From Histomonas meleagridis (lineage: Eukaryota; Parabasalia; Tritrichomonadida; Dientamoebidae): a stretch of 64,000 nucleotides of DNA. The stretch covers positions 19,444-83,443 of the forward strand of contig WSYJ01000119.1 in the NCBI GenBank assembly GCA_020186115.1, in the 5' to 3' direction. A model generated the notes under the pieces. It worked only from the letters and a program-made list of their open reading frames with translations. It was not told where the DNA came from and searched no databases. Positions 1 through 10,040 of this stretch are shown piece after piece; position 1 is the first letter of the stretch, and each line of letters begins with the position of its first letter. Both the position numbers and the translations under genes were made by a program.

Positions 1-2
1 AT

Positions 3-1586
3 ACAAGAAGAGTTGCTAGATGTCTTTTTTTAATGCGAAAAAGTCTTTCTGCAGCCGAAAAGTTTTATAAGTGTCTTCCAAAATATGTTTCTGTTGATGA
101 AATTTTATGTTTTTTACGTTTTGCGTATTTTTGGTCTGATAAAGTTATGAAGGGTCAAAATCCTAAACTTCCAAGTGTTAAATTAGTTGATACTGATACA
201 GAAATGGTTCTTCCTCCATTTGAAGATGTTGATGATTTAGAAAAACAAGAATTGAAACCAGAATGCGCAATATGGGTTATTATATCATCAACAATGGAAG
301 CAGTTGCTGCACGTGTTAAAGATTCTGAACAACTCACTGAAATGAGGAATCGAACTTTTCCTAATTTAAATCCTCAAATGTTATTAACAAAGTTGAATCC
401 TGAATTACATTCATTTCTTTTTAGGTTTTTATCATTATTTCAACCTGCTTCTGGTGAAGATAATATGGTACTTGAATATTTACAATCGAATGATAATGAT
501 GCATGGTCAGATGCACTTAGATGTTTAGTTAAATGGAAAACAATTCAAACATATTTTCCAAATTTAGTGAAAGTTATTTCAGATACTGTAACATTAAATG
601 AAAATGAAACAAATATCGATGAATTAATACGTTCAATTCGATTTTTATCATTTATTTTTGCACATTCAGAACTTAGGAAAATTGTTATTTCTCAATCAGA
701 TATAATTCAAGAATTATTAAGTAGTTTAAATAAGTTTGTTCCTATTCTTTTATTAAAATTAAATATTCCATTCGAATGGAATGAAAATATTTCAATTTTA
801 TTTGATAATGATGAAAATTCCGAAATTTCACCTGAAGAAGAAATCGAAAGAATTAGTCAAAACTCTGAAAGAATTGCGAATGAACTTCCAGGTCAATGTT
901 TAATACAAATAATAGAATTATCTATTGCGCTTAGAGTCCATTTAGCAATTCAAGTATTACAAGAAAAAAATCCCGAACTATTTGAAACATCAATACATAT
1001 TATTCATAAATCAATATTTGAACTTTTTGTTCCAGGAATTTTAAGTGTATATAATGAAGAAACATTAAATGATGAAGAATCATTACCTTTTCAAGTGTTG
1101 AAAACTTTAATGACTCTTTTTGCGGATATGTTATCTTTACATGTATATGATGGAGAACCATTTTTCTCTATTTTAAGTGTTTATATAAATGCTATTGAAA
1201 TAGAAAATGGTTATGGAGTTAATGTATATAATCTTGCATATGAATGCTTAGCAAAAATCTGTTTGAGTATTGCTGTAGATGCACCTCAAACTAAAGATGA
1301 AGTACATCCTGCACATCCAATTATTTTGAAAATGGTAAATGAAGCTAAAACTGATGTTTCAATTGATATTGTGAAACATTTAATTAATTCTTTAGCTAAA
1401 ATACAACTCAAAAAGAAATCATTGCCATGGCTAATAGATACACTTACAGATGTCTTCTCAAATGAAGAAGAAAGAAAAGAAGAGGAAGAAGATATAGATG
1501 ATGAAGATGAGGATAAATCAATTAAATCAATTAAGAGTTTAAGAAATCTTATAAATGAAACTATTGTTAAATTGTCAAATGAATAA
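3..1586 (+). CDS. HEAT/ARM-like helical protein, 5' partial
   Basis: The frame is already open at the left edge; the first ATG is at 33, but codons from base 3 on are open and read as protein-like sequence, so the true start probably lies outside the window. At least 517 residues are visible. The protein is almost entirely helical, with regular Leu/Ile spacing suggestive of HEAT or armadillo-type solenoid repeats. It ends in an acidic tail around residues 476-497 with runs of E and D, followed by a short helix. No catalytic motif, signal peptide or membrane segment is seen. Solenoids of this kind include condensin and cohesin subunits and nuclear transport receptors, but I cannot assign a family. 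The stop TAA is followed by ATTTT. The next features downstream are ankyrin fragments on the other strand. Confidence 0.6.
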   Translation, partial: TRRVARCLFLMRKSLSAAEKFYKCLPKYVSVDEILCFLRFAYFWSDKVMKGQNPKLPSVKLVDTDTEMVLPPFEDVDDLEKQELKPECAIWVIISSTMEAVAARVKDSEQLTEMRNRTFPNLNPQMLLTKLNPELHSFLFRFLSLFQPASGEDNMVLEYLQSNDNDAWSDALRCLVKWKTIQTYFPNLVKVISDTVTLNENETNIDELIRSIRFLSFIFAHSELRKIVISQSDIIQELLSSLNKFVPILLLKLNIPFEWNENISILFDNDENSEISPEEEIERISQNSERIANELPGQCLIQIIELSIALRVHLAIQVLQEKNPELFETSIHIIHKSIFELFVPGILSVYNEETLNDEESLPFQVLKTLMTLFADMLSLHVYDGEPFFSILSVYINAIEIENGYGVNVYNLAYECLAKICLSIAVDAPQTKDEVHPAHPIILKMVNEAKTDVSIDIVKHLINSLAKIQLKKKSLPWLIDTLTDVFSNEEERKEEEEDIDDEDEDKSIKSIKSLRNLINETIVKLSNE

Positions 1587-1739
1587 ATTTTTTATATAAA
1601 TATTTTCATTTGTCGTTTTCAATACAATTGTTATGTTATGTATATATATTGTTGTATGTATGGTTGGATTTAACAAATATGAACACAAAAATTGCACAAT
1701 TTATATAAATATGGATTTTGTTTGTTTTTAAATGGTTAA

Positions 1740-2330
1740 ATTTTTTTTTTATGTTATCATTTTTTATTCTCAAAATATTGTAATAATTTTACTATTTCTG
1801 TTTGATTTTTCGAAGATGCAAACATAAGTGCTGAATGATATGATTTAAATAATTACCAAAAAAAAAATTTTGAAACATAAAAAAGTTTAACGAAAACATA
1901 TCTTTAGCATTAATATCAATTCCTTTTTGTTCAAGAAGTAATTTAACTGTTTCTGTATGACTTTTTCTGATGCTTTCATAAGTGCTGTATTAAATAATTT
2001 AAATAATTTCCAAATATTATTTTGAAATATAAAATTAATAAAACATGTTTTAAATAAAACAAATTAATATTTTGATCATTAATATTGAATATTTTTAGAT
2101 CAAGTAGTAATTTAACTATTTCTGTATGACCTTTTTCTGATGCTAAAATAAGTGCTGTATTAAATAATTTAAATAATTTCCAAATATTATTTTGAAATAT
2201 AAAATTATTAAAATAAATCCAAAATAAAACAATTAAATATTTTTAGCATTAATATCAATTCCTTTTTGTTCAAGAAGTAATTTAACTATTTCTGTATGAC
2301 CTTTTTCTGATGCGATCAAAAGTGCTGTTT
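1740..2330 (-). repeat. Ankyrin cassette array, locus A (about 4 units)
   Basis: On the minus strand four ankyrin-repeat units follow the DUF3447 frame at 2316-3607. Equivalent bases lie at about 2417 (end of main frame), 2247, 2077 and 1908, spacing 170, 170 and 169 bp, with a more decayed unit at about 1740-1838. Each unit reads like TALILASEKGHTEIVKLLL followed by a Glu-Gln-Lys-Gly-Ile-Asp-Ile-Asn turn. Units are parted by AT-rich spacers; the two best preserved are 80 nt. Because 170 is not a multiple of three, successive units fall in different frames. The units look protein-coding but no single frame joins them. Confidence 0.75.
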
Positions 2331-3607
2331 TAAATATTTGAAATAATTTTTAAATATCATTTTAATATCTCCAATTATATAAAGAAAATCCAAACAAAAC
2401 AAATTAAAATTATTTTCATTTATATCGATTCCTTTTTGCTCGAGAATATATTTAACAAGTTCAAAATTTCCTGATAATACAGAGAAAACTAAAATATTAT
2501 TAGGAATTTGGTTATTTAGAAGAAAATGTTTAACCAAATATAAGTTTCCTATTTCTGCTGATTCATTTATATGTTTACTAATATTTATTTCTTTTTCCAA
2601 AAATGAAAGAATTTTATAATTTCCACTTTTAACACAAAAATAACCTAAAATATCTATATTTTCTTTCATTTTTTCTAATTTGTTTTCATAAATATATTTA
2701 AAGATATCATTTCGATGAAATTCAATTGCTGTTTCATATGCATCTTCAAATGATGAATGATTTTGCTCACATAAATGAATGATTTCTTCATTTCCACCTG
2801 CAACAGCGTATTTACCTGTGTTTTCTACATTTGCTCCATTCATAAGTAAATATTTAAAACATTTTACTGAAGAAAAAAATGCTGCATAATCAATTAATGT
2901 AACATTAATAAATGAATGATTTGCATATAGTGATGGTTGAATTTTAATATTATTAAATGAACATCTTTCATAAAGCGATGGTTCTATTTTTTGATTAAAA
3001 TCAAAATTTGTTTGTGATGATATTTCTTGAAGTTTATCGATTTCATCATTTCGAATGATTTTTGCAATTTCATTTGGATTAACTCCTTCTTTAATTAATT
3101 TTTTGTGGAGTTCCCAATCATTCTTTGAAAGTTCTTCATAATTTTTTATGATTTCCTCTGCTAATTTCATTCTTTGCCTGATTGAACTACTCAAAAAACG
3201 GGTATTATTAACAATGAAGTCATTTTCTTCTTTTTTGTTATAATGCATAAAATAACCATATTGAAATTTTTTTGTTATGTTTGCATCAATTAAATTTTTA
3301 CTAATCATATTCTCAATTAAAAAATAAGTTTCTTTTGAATCATATTTGGATATAAAATTTAAAAAATATCAATTATTTTTGGTACATCTTTATTTAATTC
3401 TTCTTCTTTTGCTTGAATTGCTTGTAAATAATTTATATACAAATCACATGTAATTTTTTGAGATGAAGAAAATGCAAAATAAATTAAAATACTTATGATT
3501 AAGTTATATGAATATGGTGAATTTGAATCAAATAGTTTCATTGTTTGTTCGATTGATAAATTCAAGTTTTCATCAGTTAAATGAAATATTATATATTCAA
3601 GAGAACT
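2316..3607 (-). pseudogene. DUF3447/ankyrin protein, locus A, frameshifted
   Basis: This is a paralogue of the intact gene at 28305-29453. The N-terminal part (up to about 3365) and the main part (2316 to about 3362) are in different frames. The break falls in a run of six A (plus strand 3361-3366); one more base would join them, so this may be a real null mutation or a homopolymer error. No ATG precedes the conserved N-terminal region: a TAA lies in frame at 3608-3610. The main part contains the family hallmarks WELHKKL, EIAKIIRNDEI, LIDYAAFFSSVKCFKYLLMN and EEIIHLCEQNH, then ankyrin-like helices ending at an EQKGIDIN turn. Function is unknown; ankyrin repeats usually bind proteins. Confidence 0.7.
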
Positions 3608-3977
3608 TTAGTTCTTCAAAATATATATCAAATTTACTGTTAAGATTTCTATTTGTGGAATATTCCATTTGCAAATGTAAGAAATGATAGCAAAAAAGTG
3701 ACAAAATTTCAAACAAAATTACTTCTTCATTAAATAGATGTTTACTCTAATAAAATCCATCACTCGAAATTTTCGAGTCGAAAACATTTATTTTTTGAGT
3801 TATAATTACTAGAAATAAATAGTTTCAAGGATATTTTTTAAACAAAGAAAGAAGAGGTTAATCCATTTTCACTTTTTGTACGATGATAACGGTTTTTGCC
3901 CTTGGCATCGTGCTATCGTTTAAATGATTTTTTTTGCAAAATTTCAATGCTTATTTGTTCAAATCCTTAATTTGTAA
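3608..3977. other. Intergenic region with 17-nt hairpin at 3762-3778
   Basis: No gene is seen. An odd perfect palindrome (ACTCGAAA, one base, TTTCGAGT) lies at 3762-3778. The last 100 bases before the Rab start contain CGATGATAACGG (about 3881) and TATCGTTT (about 3914), whose complement AAACGATA resembles the Trichomonas M3 promoter motif. These are weak matches. Confidence 0.3.
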
Positions 3978-4559
3978 ATGTCGAACCTTCTCAGCTACAA
4001 ATTTATTATCATTGGTTCAAGTGGTGTCGGTAAAACAGCTCTCTTAAAGAGGCTTGTAGAAAACACTTTTAAACAACAATCACAATCAACAATTGGTGTT
4101 GAATTTGATTCAACAATCATTGATATTGATAACCAACAGGTAAAACTTCAAATTTGGGATACAGCTGGTCAAGAACGTTTCAGATCCATTGCTAAGGCGT
4201 ATTTTAGGAATGCAGTCGGTGTAATTTTAGCATTTGATATTACTGATAGAAAGTCATTTGACGAAGTAAATATGTGGATGGCTGATGTAAGAACACTCTG
4301 CGATCCTACTGCTGTTGTTATTTTAGTCGGAAATAAGGCTGATTTGGTAAATAAAAGAGTTGTCACACTCTCAGAAGCCGAACAGCTTGCTCAACAACAG
4401 CAAATCACATATTTGGAAACATCCGCAGCTGATGGAACAAATGTTAGAGAAGCTTTCGTTCGGGTTGCCACACAAATTTTCAGGCGTGGAGTCAAAACAC
4501 CAATGCCACCACCAACTCAGTACACATCAAATACAACTAATTCTGGTTGCAAATGCTGA
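3978..4559 (+). CDS. Rab-family small GTPase
   Basis: The protein has 193 residues, normal for a Rab. All nucleotide-binding motifs are present: P-loop GSSGVGKT (residues 13-20), switch I with the conserved Thr before IGVEF (about 38-43), WDTAGQE (60-66, with the usual catalytic Gln), NKAD (119-122) and the ETSA motif near 148. The tail ends Cys-Lys-Cys, a double-prenylation signal, so it should cycle between cytosol and membranes as a trafficking switch. The effector region is most like the Rab4/Rab14 or Rab2 group, but I do not assign a subtype. The TGA stop is followed by GTAAAAAATAA. A TBC-domain Rab-GAP lies 2.5 kb away, and an ArfGAP and Got1 are elsewhere in the window. Confidence 0.93.
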   Translation: MSNLLSYKFIIIGSSGVGKTALLKRLVENTFKQQSQSTIGVEFDSTIIDIDNQQVKLQIWDTAGQERFRSIAKAYFRNAVGVILAFDITDRKSFDEVNMWMADVRTLCDPTAVVILVGNKADLVNKRVVTLSEAEQLAQQQQITYLETSAADGTNVREAFVRVATQIFRRGVKTPMPPPTQYTSNTTNSGCKC

Positions 4560-4790
4560 GTAAAAAATAATTTCTTTAACATTTAGTGGAAACTAAAATC
4601 GCTATCTCAAATAAAGGTTTTAAAAAGTTGAGTATTAAATGGTTTACAATTTCATAATTATGAAAACATGTTTTAGAACCCTAAAATAAACAATTTCCCA
4701 CTAATATACAAAATTAAATAGAAAAGGAGAAAGCAGAAGAGCTTTTATGTGATTTATGTCCCAAAATATGGCTAAATACGAATAGTAGAT

Positions 4791-5135
4791 TTATTGCTTT
4801 TGTTGACGGGATTCAGCTTTCTCGCGTTGTTGCTTTAAGAAAAATGGTACACGAACGTGGCGAAGGTTGGCATTACGAACACGAACAATACGACGGTGGC
4901 ATGCGCATGAAACGCAGTAGAAGCATTTTTGATATGTCTTTGGGAATTCATATTCTTTGTAGATGGATGCATCCATAACATCTTTAGCAGATGAACTATC
5001 AACCATATTCTTGGTCATGAAACGTTTAATAGCCTTATCACGTGGAACCATACGACCGCAATTCATGCAGTTAACAATCTTCTTACGACCGGCGTTCATC
5101 TTTGAACGTCCACAGTTTCTCCTCTTTTGTGGCAT
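4791..5135 (-). CDS. RPS26: 40S ribosomal protein S26 (eS26)
   Basis: The start is the ATG at 5135 because the family begins MPxKRRNxGRxK, as here; an in-frame TTG 27 codons upstream is rejected. The 114 residues include the zinc-binding cysteine pairs CMNCGR (about residue 22) and CVSCACH (about 72) and the conserved KAIKRF segment. The protein is a small-subunit component near the mRNA exit site. A CCTTT motif sits at 5141-5145, 6-10 bases before the ATG, as in the S2 and S23 genes of this window. The stop overlaps TAAA (CAATAAATC), the expected trichomonad poly(A) signal. Confidence 0.95.
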   Translation of the reverse strand: MPQKRRNCGRSKMNAGRKKIVNCMNCGRMVPRDKAIKRFMTKNMVDSSSAKDVMDASIYKEYEFPKTYQKCFYCVSCACHRRIVRVRNANLRHVRVPFFLKQQREKAESRQQKQ

Positions 5136-5140
5136 GAAGA

Positions 5141-5145
5141 AAAGG
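5141..5145 (-). promoter_or_regulatory. M5-like CCTTT motif upstream of RPS26
   Basis: CCTTT on the minus strand, ending 6 bases before the ATG. In Trichomonas the M5 element (CCTTT) overlaps transcription start sites of genes lacking a canonical initiator. The same spacing recurs at S23 and S2. Confidence 0.5.
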
Positions 5146-5499
5146 AACGACCAAACCGTTAATAACCGAAATTGAACAATAACCGCTGGTCGACCCACCC
5201 CAATATTTTTTTTCACCCTGCGAATATTTAAATGCTGCTTTATTTCTTATAAAATTACGGATTATTTCATTTAAAAATTTCCAATGTGTTTATGTTTTAC
5301 ATTTGCCAGTTGGAAATGAAACAATTCAGGAATCAAATTGAAAATATCTAAAATTCTCCAGATCACATCAACTAACAAATTTTCTAGGTTTAGGCAATTG
5401 CATTTGTTCAACGTAACTTTTTCCAACATTATTACTTTTGTTTGATATCATGAAATTTAAAATGATTTGCAAAAAGTACAATACGTTAAAATCTTTTAT

Positions 5500-6537
5500 T
5501 TAGTTGCGAATTACTGATTTGATATAAAGATATGCGAATGTAGCCATAATAAACTCACAATCGACTCTATCTAGGATTCCACCATGTCCGGGAATGACGT
5601 TACCAAAGTCTTTAAGTCCATGAACACGCTTAAGTCCGGAGGCTAAGAAACCTCCGAATGGTGCGATCAGAGATGAGAAAACATAAAAAACGATGGAATG
5701 AAGTTGAGCAGGGAAAGCTTCAAACGAGAAGCCAAAGATGTTGTATTGTTGTTTCACGAATTCCGGAGGCGGATTACATTCAGTGTGAAATGCAAATGGT
5801 TTTACATTTTCACAATATGTGAATGGAAATTTGGAAAACAGAATCGGGAGGAAGAACGAAATGGCAACGCAACAAAACAACGCACCAACAAAGCCTTCGA
5901 CTGTCTTTTTTGGAGATAATGCAATCAAAGGAGTATGACCAAAGATACGTCCGCAAAAATAGGCACAACTATCATTCAGTGCGACCGCGCAAACTGAGTT
6001 AAAGAACCAGAACAAAGAGAAACGGGAAACTTTGACGTATAAATTTGCTGGTACAACAAGTAGAACAACGCTAACAATGGACCACCCTAAGCGATCAAAG
6101 GAATAAGCAAGATTGACTGGATTGAGACTGATAACAAATAAGACTAATAAAATGGATCCTATGAAGAAGCAAAACAATGCATGATATTTCATGAAACTAC
6201 ATTCACCTATAATTTCCTCAACAATTCCTGGAGCTGAAACTGCATATGATATTAAAGTTGTTAAAATATAAGGAAAGGCTTTTGTAAAAAGAGGTATTTT
6301 CTTTTCTTCTTCTGGTTTTCTTCCAGCAGCCATAAGTTCATATACAACGACATATTGTAATATAAAGATTTCAGCAAAAATTGCAACATGCCCAGCTGCA
6401 ATTATTGTAAGTTCTATTGCAATTAATAGAATTGAACTACCAACGCGAACTGCAAGATCTGACCATTTGTTTGAAGCAGGAGCTGGTGTTGCTGTTGGTG
6501 TTATGTTTTTAGGAGGCGTAGGGTTTCTTCTCCTCAT
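5500..6537 (-). CDS. Phosphatidate cytidylyltransferase (CDP-diacylglycerol synthase)
   Basis: The 345-residue protein has a Pro/Ala-rich cytosolic N-terminus of about 25 residues and then some eight hydrophobic segments. Near the C-terminus it carries the full CDP-DAG synthase signature: S-G-L-K-R, four residues, K-D-F-G, then IPGHGGILDRVD (about residues 302-328), including the metal-binding KD and DR.D residues. A second family motif, NDSCAYFCGRIFGHTPL, lies around 188-204. It converts phosphatidic acid and CTP to CDP-diacylglycerol, the precursor of phosphatidylinositol and related lipids, in the endoplasmic reticulum. The TAA stop is part of TAAATAAA. It is transcribed divergently from the TBC gene with 500 bp between them. 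Confidence 0.95.
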   Translation of the reverse strand: MRRRNPTPPKNITPTATPAPASNKWSDLAVRVGSSILLIAIELTIIAAGHVAIFAEIFILQYVVVYELMAAGRKPEEEKKIPLFTKAFPYILTTLISYAVSAPGIVEEIIGECSFMKYHALFCFFIGSILLVLFVISLNPVNLAYSFDRLGWSIVSVVLLVVPANLYVKVSRFSLFWFFNSVCAVALNDSCAYFCGRIFGHTPLIALSPKKTVEGFVGALFCCVAISFFLPILFSKFPFTYCENVKPFAFHTECNPPPEFVKQQYNIFGFSFEAFPAQLHSIVFYVFSSLIAPFGGFLASGLKRVHGLKDFGNVIPGHGGILDRVDCEFIMATFAYLYIKSVIRN

Positions 6538-7037
6538 CTGGACACTTTTTCAATACTTTAAATGATAAAGGGTAAAAAATTACCATACGATCAAAAAAAT
6601 TTCAATTGTTTACATCAAAGAATCGATTGAATTTCTATCGTATGAGTTGAAATATTTCAAAAAATTACACAAAAGTACAACAAAGAACATCTCAACATGC
6701 TTTCAAGTCCTTGTGGATGGAAAAAAAAAATAGCTTAAACAATTTTTTAAGCAAGTAAGTAACGCTTTTTAAAATATGTGTTTATTGAAATGAGAATTTG
6801 TAATCAATAAAACCTGAGGCTTAGTTAAAAGCTTGTGATATATTGGGCTTTTTTTACTTAAACAGCTGCTTCAATTAAACATGCTTAAATAATCGAATCT
6901 TGTCTTCTGCTGGATTTACAGCACGAATAACCAGCTATCAAAAAATTGTGAACTTTATATAAAAATATAAAAGTGTACTGTTTATTCTTTCAGAAAATTC
7001 AGAATGCTGATTAGGATTTCTTAAGTTTATGTTCTAA
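6538..7037. other. Divergent intergenic region, CDS synthase / TBC gene
   Basis: This must hold the promoters of both flanking genes. It is AT-rich with A runs (about 6721). Nothing else is recognised. Confidence 0.4.
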
Positions 7038-8081
7038 ATGGAAACTGAGCAACTCTATATCGATGAATATGGATTTCCAAATAAATGGAGTCAAGAAACG
7101 ACCAGAAAATTTATAGAGTATTCTAGGACAACCCGAGAAGCCAATCTTAAGGAATGGCAACAATATATTTTTTCAATTGGTGGAATCCAAAAAATTAATA
7201 TTAAAGACCCTCTTTTTAAACAACACGTACGAAAAGGGATCCCCGATTGTTACCGCAAATTCTTATGGCTCAAAATCACTGGTGTTGATGAGTTAATGCA
7301 ACAACGGCAAGGATTCTACCAAAAAATGTTATCAATGTCCGATACTATTCCTGAGAATGTCATCCGTGTCATTGATGCTGATGTTCCACGTACTTTTCCC
7401 AATGTTAATACATTTTCAAGAGAATCTCTTCGAAATGTATTATTAGCATTTGCCATTGCACATCCAGAAATAGGGTACTGTCAATCACTTAACTTCATTG
7501 TAGCTCTTCTTCTCCGTATTGTTGGAGAGGAATCAGCTCTTTGGATGTTATGTGTAATTATTGAAAAATATCTTCCAACAGATTATTATTGTAATCAAAT
7601 GAAAAGCTTCCAAGCTGATCTCAAGATGATAGAGATCATTATCCGGGAGCGTACACCTGACATAGCCAAGTTAGTTGATCGACTTGGTCATAATTGGATA
7701 CTTATTGTCAGTGGTTGGCTTCTAACATTTTATTCGAACACATTCCCAGTACCAACTGTACTCCGTATCTGGGATTCATTTTTCCTTGAAGGAATGAAGA
7801 TAATATATCGTGTCGGAATTTCGTTCCTCAGGATGAACCAAGAGAAAATACTCACTGCCACAACGAGGAAAGAGTTCATAGAGCTGATAAATCAACTCCA
7901 GTGTGAAGCGATCGAATGTGACAAAATGATGGGAATGGCATTCAGCATAAAGGCATTCTCTAGGAACCACATTTTGGAGATGAGAGAATTGGCCAGGAAA
8001 CAAATGTCCGGCGACGCTGAAGAAGAAGGAAAGACATTGACCCAATCTTTAATGAGCTTATTTGGATATATGAACTTATAG
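7038..8081 (+). CDS. TBC-domain Rab GTPase-activating protein
   Basis: A compact 347-residue protein, nearly all TBC domain (about residues 65-300). It starts with the expected VRKGIPDCYRKFLW motif. The dual catalytic fingers are intact: Arg118 in IDADVPRTFP and Gln149 in GYCQSLN. The motif ISGWLLTFYSNTFP-like segment (about 224-240) and RIWDSFFLEG follow as in active TBC proteins. It should stimulate GTP hydrolysis by a Rab at a membrane; the Rab at 3978-4559 is a possible but unproven substrate. The first ATG is used. TAGTAAA closes the gene. A strong stem-loop lies 100 bp downstream. Confidence 0.93.
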   Translation: METEQLYIDEYGFPNKWSQETTRKFIEYSRTTREANLKEWQQYIFSIGGIQKINIKDPLFKQHVRKGIPDCYRKFLWLKITGVDELMQQRQGFYQKMLSMSDTIPENVIRVIDADVPRTFPNVNTFSRESLRNVLLAFAIAHPEIGYCQSLNFIVALLLRIVGEESALWMLCVIIEKYLPTDYYCNQMKSFQADLKMIEIIIRERTPDIAKLVDRLGHNWILIVSGWLLTFYSNTFPVPTVLRIWDSFFLEGMKIIYRVGISFLRMNQEKILTATTRKEFIELINQLQCEAIECDKMMGMAFSIKAFSRNHILEMRELARKQMSGDAEEEGKTLTQSLMSLFGYMNL

Positions 8082-8181
8082 TAAATTTAATTGTCAGCTT
8101 ATAAACACTTAAAAATTCTTTTTATAAAATGTTTTTAAAAATTTAATTTCGCAAAAATTCTTTATGCACAAATAAAAATGC

Positions 8182-8212
8182 GCTTCGCGTTGTTTGTGGA
8201 GCAATGCGAAGC
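8182..8212. other. Stem-loop, 11-bp stem, downstream of TBC gene
   Basis: GCTTCGCGTTG at 8182-8192 pairs with CAATGCGAAGC at 8202-8212 (ten Watson-Crick pairs and one G-T), with a nine-base loop. It lies in an AT-rich convergent intergenic region, so its GC content stands out. It could be a 3'-end element or part of a small RNA. Confidence 0.45.
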
Positions 8213-8418
8213 AAATAAAAAGAAATTTTAAATAAACTCATTGAGATATGTACAAAAAATTATAAAAAAGTTAAGAGTAAAATATAAAAATATTGTGTGT
8301 TAGAAACATACGATCATATAGAGTTTGGTATATTTTTAACAATCAATGTACACTTAAATAAAAGAAACGATCAAAAAATGGGGTGATCTGGTCGTTATTA
8401 AATGCTTTCCAAAACGGT

Positions 8419-8434
8419 CATCGGCTATCAGAAC
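8419..8434 (+). repeat. Dispersed 16-nt motif, copy 1
   Basis: CATCGGCTATCAGAAC. A near-identical word (one mismatch) occurs at 43117-43132, also preceded by GGTTTCCC/GCTTTCC-like sequence and also 275-340 bp after the stop of a plus-strand gene. Not assigned. Confidence 0.35.
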
Positions 8435-8614
8435 GTTCTGAAACTTTACAACGATCTAGATTGAACTATCGTCGTTTTTAAAAAATGAAGCTTTTCTGAT
8501 ACATTTTTTGAAATGTATACATACAGTTTTAATCAAAAATTGTGGTATAATTCATACAAAAAGTTTAATTGCTGGGTGAAAAGGTTTTTAGTAAAGTGAA
8601 AATTCTTCGCGAAA

Positions 8615-9589
8615 TTAATTTACCACAGTGTAGTTTCCTCTAGGTAATTTGCTTTTGTCCATACCATTTGCAACCAATATTCTTAATGTGCTTGGCACTT
8701 TGACATGCTTTTCATCATTTGATATTAATATAATTTTGGAAATATCTAAGTACTTTATTCGGGGCATTGATGCTATTTTCTCAAAAGAAAATCCTTCCAT
8801 CAAGTCACATCCCCTAAGAGATAGTACTGTTAATTTATTCGAATTTAATATTATTTGTGGAAAACTTTTAAGTGCAGTAAAGGATAAATCCAAAGAATGC
8901 AATTCACCAAATCCATTTGGAAATGATGGAATTGATATGATATTATTCATAGATAAAGAAAGGAAATTAAGTTTTGGAAATTTTTCAGGTTCTAAAATGT
9001 TGGGCCATTGACAAAATGCATTGTTGCTTAAGTTTAATCCTTCTAATTGACCCCATTTTAATTCATTTGGAAGTGTTGAAATAAAATTATATGATAAGTC
9101 AATAGATGTAAGACGTTTTGGAAGAGTATTTAAACTTGAAGGTATTTCAAGTAAGCCACAGCAACGAAGGGAGAGAATTTTTATTTTGCTAAATTTTTGA
9201 AATTGTCGAAAAGAAGAATTTCCAGTAAAGTAAACCCCAGAGAAATCAAAGAAAACAATATCTTTTTTCTTTTTTGCGTTAAGGGAAGATAGTTTTGGGT
9301 TTTTAATAGGCTTATAAGCTAGACTAAATATTGATTTTGATTCGTTATATACATCTTTTAAGTTTGCAAAATCTTCGTAAAGTTTTTCTTTAGGGTTTTC
9401 GATTGTTTTTTCGTCCATGTATTTATGAAGAATTGAGTTATGTTGGCTTGAATATATAAAATGTGCTGGAAAGCTATTTTCTTTAGTATTGTCAAGATCA
9501 TTTGATTTTTCGTTATACATTTTTGTAAAATTATTTATATTAGAATGAAACGAGGAAATTAAATCTGGGAATTCACTTGTTCCACTCAT
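8615..9589 (-). CDS. Leucine-rich repeat protein
   Basis: A 324-residue protein. The first 110 residues are charged and unassigned. From about 125 on there are about seven LRR units of the form L..L.L..N.....P: IKILSLRCCGLLEIPSS, RLTSIDLSYNFISTLPN, LEGLNLSNNAFCQWPN, LNFLSLSMNNIISIPSF, LHSLDLSFTALKSFPQI and later weaker ones. The proline-containing consensus resembles Ras-group/SDS22-like cytosolic LRRs rather than BspA-like surface proteins. No signal peptide or membrane segment is present. LRR surfaces bind proteins; the partner is unknown. The gene is transcribed divergently from the small gene at 9689, sharing about 100 bp. Confidence 0.85.
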   Translation of the reverse strand: MSGTSEFPDLISSFHSNINNFTKMYNEKSNDLDNTKENSFPAHFIYSSQHNSILHKYMDEKTIENPKEKLYEDFANLKDVYNESKSIFSLAYKPIKNPKLSSLNAKKKKDIVFFDFSGVYFTGNSSFRQFQKFSKIKILSLRCCGLLEIPSSLNTLPKRLTSIDLSYNFISTLPNELKWGQLEGLNLSNNAFCQWPNILEPEKFPKLNFLSLSMNNIISIPSFPNGFGELHSLDLSFTALKSFPQIILNSNKLTVLSLRGCDLMEGFSFEKIASMPRIKYLDISKIILISNDEKHVKVPSTLRILVANGMDKSKLPRGNYTVVN

Positions 9590-9688
9590 TTTGTTTGGGA
9601 AAAAAAGACGATTAAAAAACCGAATGTAAAGTATTCTAAAAGTTGCAAATATTTGATGTGATATTTGATGTTATAATTTAATAATTTA

Positions 9689-10006
9689 ATGAACATGCGA
9701 ACATTAAAGAAAACAATAATAAATGTTATTTGTTCTGAGTTTAATACCAAAAGCTTTTCTAAAGAAGCGTTATGGTATCGATTTCATAATCGATATCCAT
9801 ATCAATCTCGGATTGAATTTGAAGAAACATTTCAATCTATCTTACAAACAACAATGCTTTCGATGTCACAAAATGAAAATGGTTCTATAGAATATAATTT
9901 GTCACAAAATGTAATCCCAAAATTTAACGAAACTCAAAATAAGCCAAATGAAGAGAGGAAAACACTCCGTGAAATAAACAAAAACGAAATCAATTCTCGT
10001 CATTAA
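9689..10006 (+). CDS. Small hypothetical protein, 105 aa
   Basis: Starts at ATG 9689. The first 65 residues look like a compact helical domain (KKTIINVICSEFNTKSFSKE, then ALWYRFHNRYPY), possibly winged-helix-like, followed by a charged, Asn/Glu-rich tail. No family is recognised. The frame is coherent, has a divergent partner 100 bp upstream, and ends TAAAAACTATAAA. It converges on the TRRAP gene with a gap of about 34 bp. It could be a real small regulator or DNA-binding protein; this is inference. Confidence 0.5.
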   Translation: MNMRTLKKTIINVICSEFNTKSFSKEALWYRFHNRYPYQSRIEFEETFQSILQTTMLSMSQNENGSIEYNLSQNVIPKFNETQNKPNEERKTLREINKNEINSRH

Positions 10007-10040
10007 AAACTATAAATTATCTATAAACAATATATTTTAT

